DNA of 64,000 nt from Bacteroidota bacterium (GTDB lineage Bacteria; Bacteroidota; Rhodothermia; Rhodothermales; UBA10348). Shown here piece by piece: positions 61,902 to 64,000 of this stretch; position 1 is the first letter of the stretch; each line of letters begins with the position of its first letter. A program made the translations under genes and the position numbers. The DNA is taken from contig JAQBZH010000006.1 in NCBI GenBank assembly GCA_027622005.1, forward strand, positions 1 through 64,000. Reading direction: 5' to 3'. The notes under the pieces are model-generated. The model saw nothing but the letters and a program-made list of their open reading frames with translations, ran no database searches and was not told the origin of the DNA.

Positions 61902-64000
61902 ATGAAGCGACTTGTGGTCGTTGAATCCCCAACCAAAGCTCGTACTATTCGCAAATATCTACCCGATTCGTATCAGGTGGAAGCGAGCATGGGGCACGTT
62001 CGAGACCTTCCTCCTTCTGCTTCCCAGATTCCAGAAAAATACAAGAAATCCGGTTGGTCCCGTCTCGGCGTTAATGTTGAGGATGATTTTTCCCCGTTGT
62101 ACATCGTGCCAACGGATAAGAAAAAAGTCGTAAAGCAACTCAAAGATGCCCTCAAGGACGCCGATGAACTGTACATCGCGACGGACGAAGACCGCGAAGG
62201 AGAATCCATCGGATGGCATTTGTTAGAGGTCTTAAAGCCTAACGTGCCGGTTCGGCGTATGGTGTTTCACGAAATCACCCAAACAGCGATTCTGGAGGCT
62301 CTGGACAATACGCGGGAAATGGATACCAATTTGGTCGAAGCCCAGGAGACGCGCCGCATTCTCGACCGGCTGGTGGGTTATTCCATTTCGCCGTTGCTTT
62401 GGAAGAAAATTGCTCCAAAACTGTCTGCCGGTCGGGTGCAAAGCGTGGCGGTTCGATTATTGGTGATGCGCGAGACCCAGCGTATTCTCTTTGTTCCAGC
62501 CGGTTATTGGGGCATTTCGGCCTTTCTAAGCGCTCCAGGGGGTGTTTTTGAGGCGAGTATGTTCCAAACAGGTGGGCTCCGCCTCGCGACAGGGAAGGAT
62601 TTTGATGACAATACGGGTCGTCTGATTGAAGGCGTCGTGGATGGAAAAGACTGTGTCGTCCTCAGCGAACGCAAGGCTCATTCACTCGAGTCCGTTCTTC
62701 CCTCCTCAAAGTGGCTGGTACAAAGTGTCGAAGAAAAGACAACCACTCGAAATCCCTCTGCTCCTTTTATTACCTCTACACTTCAACAGGAGGCTAGTCG
62801 TAAGTTAAGATTGTCCGCTCGGGAAACGATGCAGGTGGCTCAAAAGCTATATGAGCAAGGATTTATCACCTACATGCGTACCGATTCGACCAACTTGTCG
62901 AATGAAGCTCTCAAAGCCGCCCGCAACGCGATTGAAATGCGTTACGGAAAGGAATATTTGAGCGACGGTATCCGACAGTTTGCCAATAATGTCCGGAACG
63001 CCCAAGAGGCCCACGAGGCGATTCGTCCGGCAGGAACAGAAATGCGCACTGCGTCCGAATTGCGATTGCAGGGCGAAGAAGCGGCCTTGTACGACTTGAT
63101 TTGGAAAAGAACCGTCGCTTCGCAGATGGCCGAGGCCAGAATCGCCCGAAAATCAGTTCAGATTGGGACCGGATCCGGCGCGGACGAGTCCATTTTCAGA
63201 GCAAGCGGGCAAACGGTCTTATTTCCCGGATTTTTCCGGGCCTATGTTGAAGGCTCTGACGATCCAGATGCGGCGCTAGAAGACCGGGATCAACCACTTC
63301 CCAATCTTAAAAAGGGCGATACGGTTCGGTTGGAGAGTATTGAGGCAAAAGGCCATGCGACTAAGCCACCCGCTCGATTTACCGATGCTTCCATCATAAA
63401 GGTACTAGAACAGGAAGGCATCGGCCGGCCAAGTACCTATGCGTCCATTATCGACACGATCGTACGCCGAGGTTATGTCCGCCGCGATCGGAATCAGCTT
63501 ATTCCGACCTTCACGGCGTTTGCTACTAACAACTTATTGGAATTGCAATTTTCGTCCCTGGTCGATACCGGCTTTACGGCCGAAATGGAACAGGTTCTAG
63601 ATGATATTGCCGACGGCAAAAAGAAGGCCCTCCCCTATTTGAAGAGTTTCTTTACCGGTAAAGATGGCCTTGAAGCCAAAGTAGCGGATGGATTAGATCG
63701 TATCGACGCGCGCGAAGTGTCCGGAATTTCTTTTGAAAAGTGGAATCCTTACATCGTGCGGGTAGGGAAATTTGGCCCGTATGTCGAGCTCGGAGAAGGC
63801 GATTCCCGACAAGTGGCATCAATTCCTTTTACGGTGTCTCCTGGGGATCTAACCGCCGAAGAGCTAGGCACCTTCCTTTCAGAAAAAGAGCGCGGCGACG
63901 ATGTGTTGGGCATCCACCCCACTATGGAAATGCCCGTTTTTGTCAAAAAAGGGCCTTTTGGACATTATGTTCAGTTGGGCGACGATGAACAAGAAGGGAA
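61902..64000 (+). CDS. topA: DNA topoisomerase I (truncated by the window end)
   Basis: ATG 61902; MKRLVVVESPTKARTIRKYL, YIATDEDREGESIGWHLLE, RRILDRLVGYSISPLLWKKI, LSAGRVQSVAVRLLV, YMRTDSTNLS. Absent from the ORF track because no stop lies in the window. Confidence 0.96.
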   Translation, partial: MKRLVVVESPTKARTIRKYLPDSYQVEASMGHVRDLPPSASQIPEKYKKSGWSRLGVNVEDDFSPLYIVPTDKKKVVKQLKDALKDADELYIATDEDREGESIGWHLLEVLKPNVPVRRMVFHEITQTAILEALDNTREMDTNLVEAQETRRILDRLVGYSISPLLWKKIAPKLSAGRVQSVAVRLLVMRETQRILFVPAGYWGISAFLSAPGGVFEASMFQTGGLRLATGKDFDDNTGRLIEGVVDGKDCVVLSERKAHSLESVLPSSKWLVQSVEEKTTTRNPSAPFITSTLQQEASRKLRLSARETMQVAQKLYEQGFITYMRTDSTNLSNEALKAARNAIEMRYGKEYLSDGIRQFANNVRNAQEAHEAIRPAGTEMRTASELRLQGEEAALYDLIWKRTVASQMAEARIARKSVQIGTGSGADESIFRASGQTVLFPGFFRAYVEGSDDPDAALEDRDQPLPNLKKGDTVRLESIEAKGHATKPPARFTDASIIKVLEQEGIGRPSTYASIIDTIVRRGYVRRDRNQLIPTFTAFATNNLLELQFSSLVDTGFTAEMEQVLDDIADGKKKALPYLKSFFTGKDGLEAKVADGLDRIDAREVSGISFEKWNPYIVRVGKFGPYVELGEGDSRQVASIPFTVSPGDLTAEELGTFLSEKERGDDVLGIHPTMEMPVFVKKGPFGHYVQLGDDEQEG

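Overview
The window is a housekeeping and envelope-biogenesis segment, probably from the Bacteroidota/Rhodothermota/Balneolota lineage. That placement is an inference from a T9SS-type C-terminal sorting domain, DUF4270, DUF4175, tandem OmpH/Skp genes and a TonB receptor. Confident content: a tRNA-Gly(GCC), folD, a dxr-rseP-uppS-bamA-skp-skp-panB-surE-osmC block on the minus strand, serS, acyl-CoA dehydrogenase, pyrF, glgC, eno, a divIC/ftsB-like gene, a ROK kinase, lptD, sucC, an lptF/G permease, a cystathionine beta-synthase-like gene, a hybrid histidine kinase, lon, ppdK, and the 5' part of topA running off the end. The most unusual region is 4556-10802. Three small secreted beta-rich proteins, at least two of them paralogous, are followed by a PapD-like two-domain periplasmic protein and then a 1278-aa single ORF. 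That ORF appears to join Ig-like domains, an outer-membrane beta-barrel-like (usher-like) region, two carboxypeptidase-regulatory-like domains, a disordered linker of about 100 aa, three TM helices and a degenerate MscS-like channel domain. I read this as a candidate chaperone-usher-like fibre system whose outer-membrane component may be covalently tethered to the inner membrane. Further items: a perfect stem-loop at the stop codon of the first subunit gene, a GT5-only glycogen-synthase-like protein with a degraded substrate motif, a secreted GATase-like protein, and a pair of small paralogous proteins, one with a histone-H1-like Lys/Ala tail. No CRISPR array, IS element or prophage was seen. 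All calls come from reading the sequence; no searches were run.
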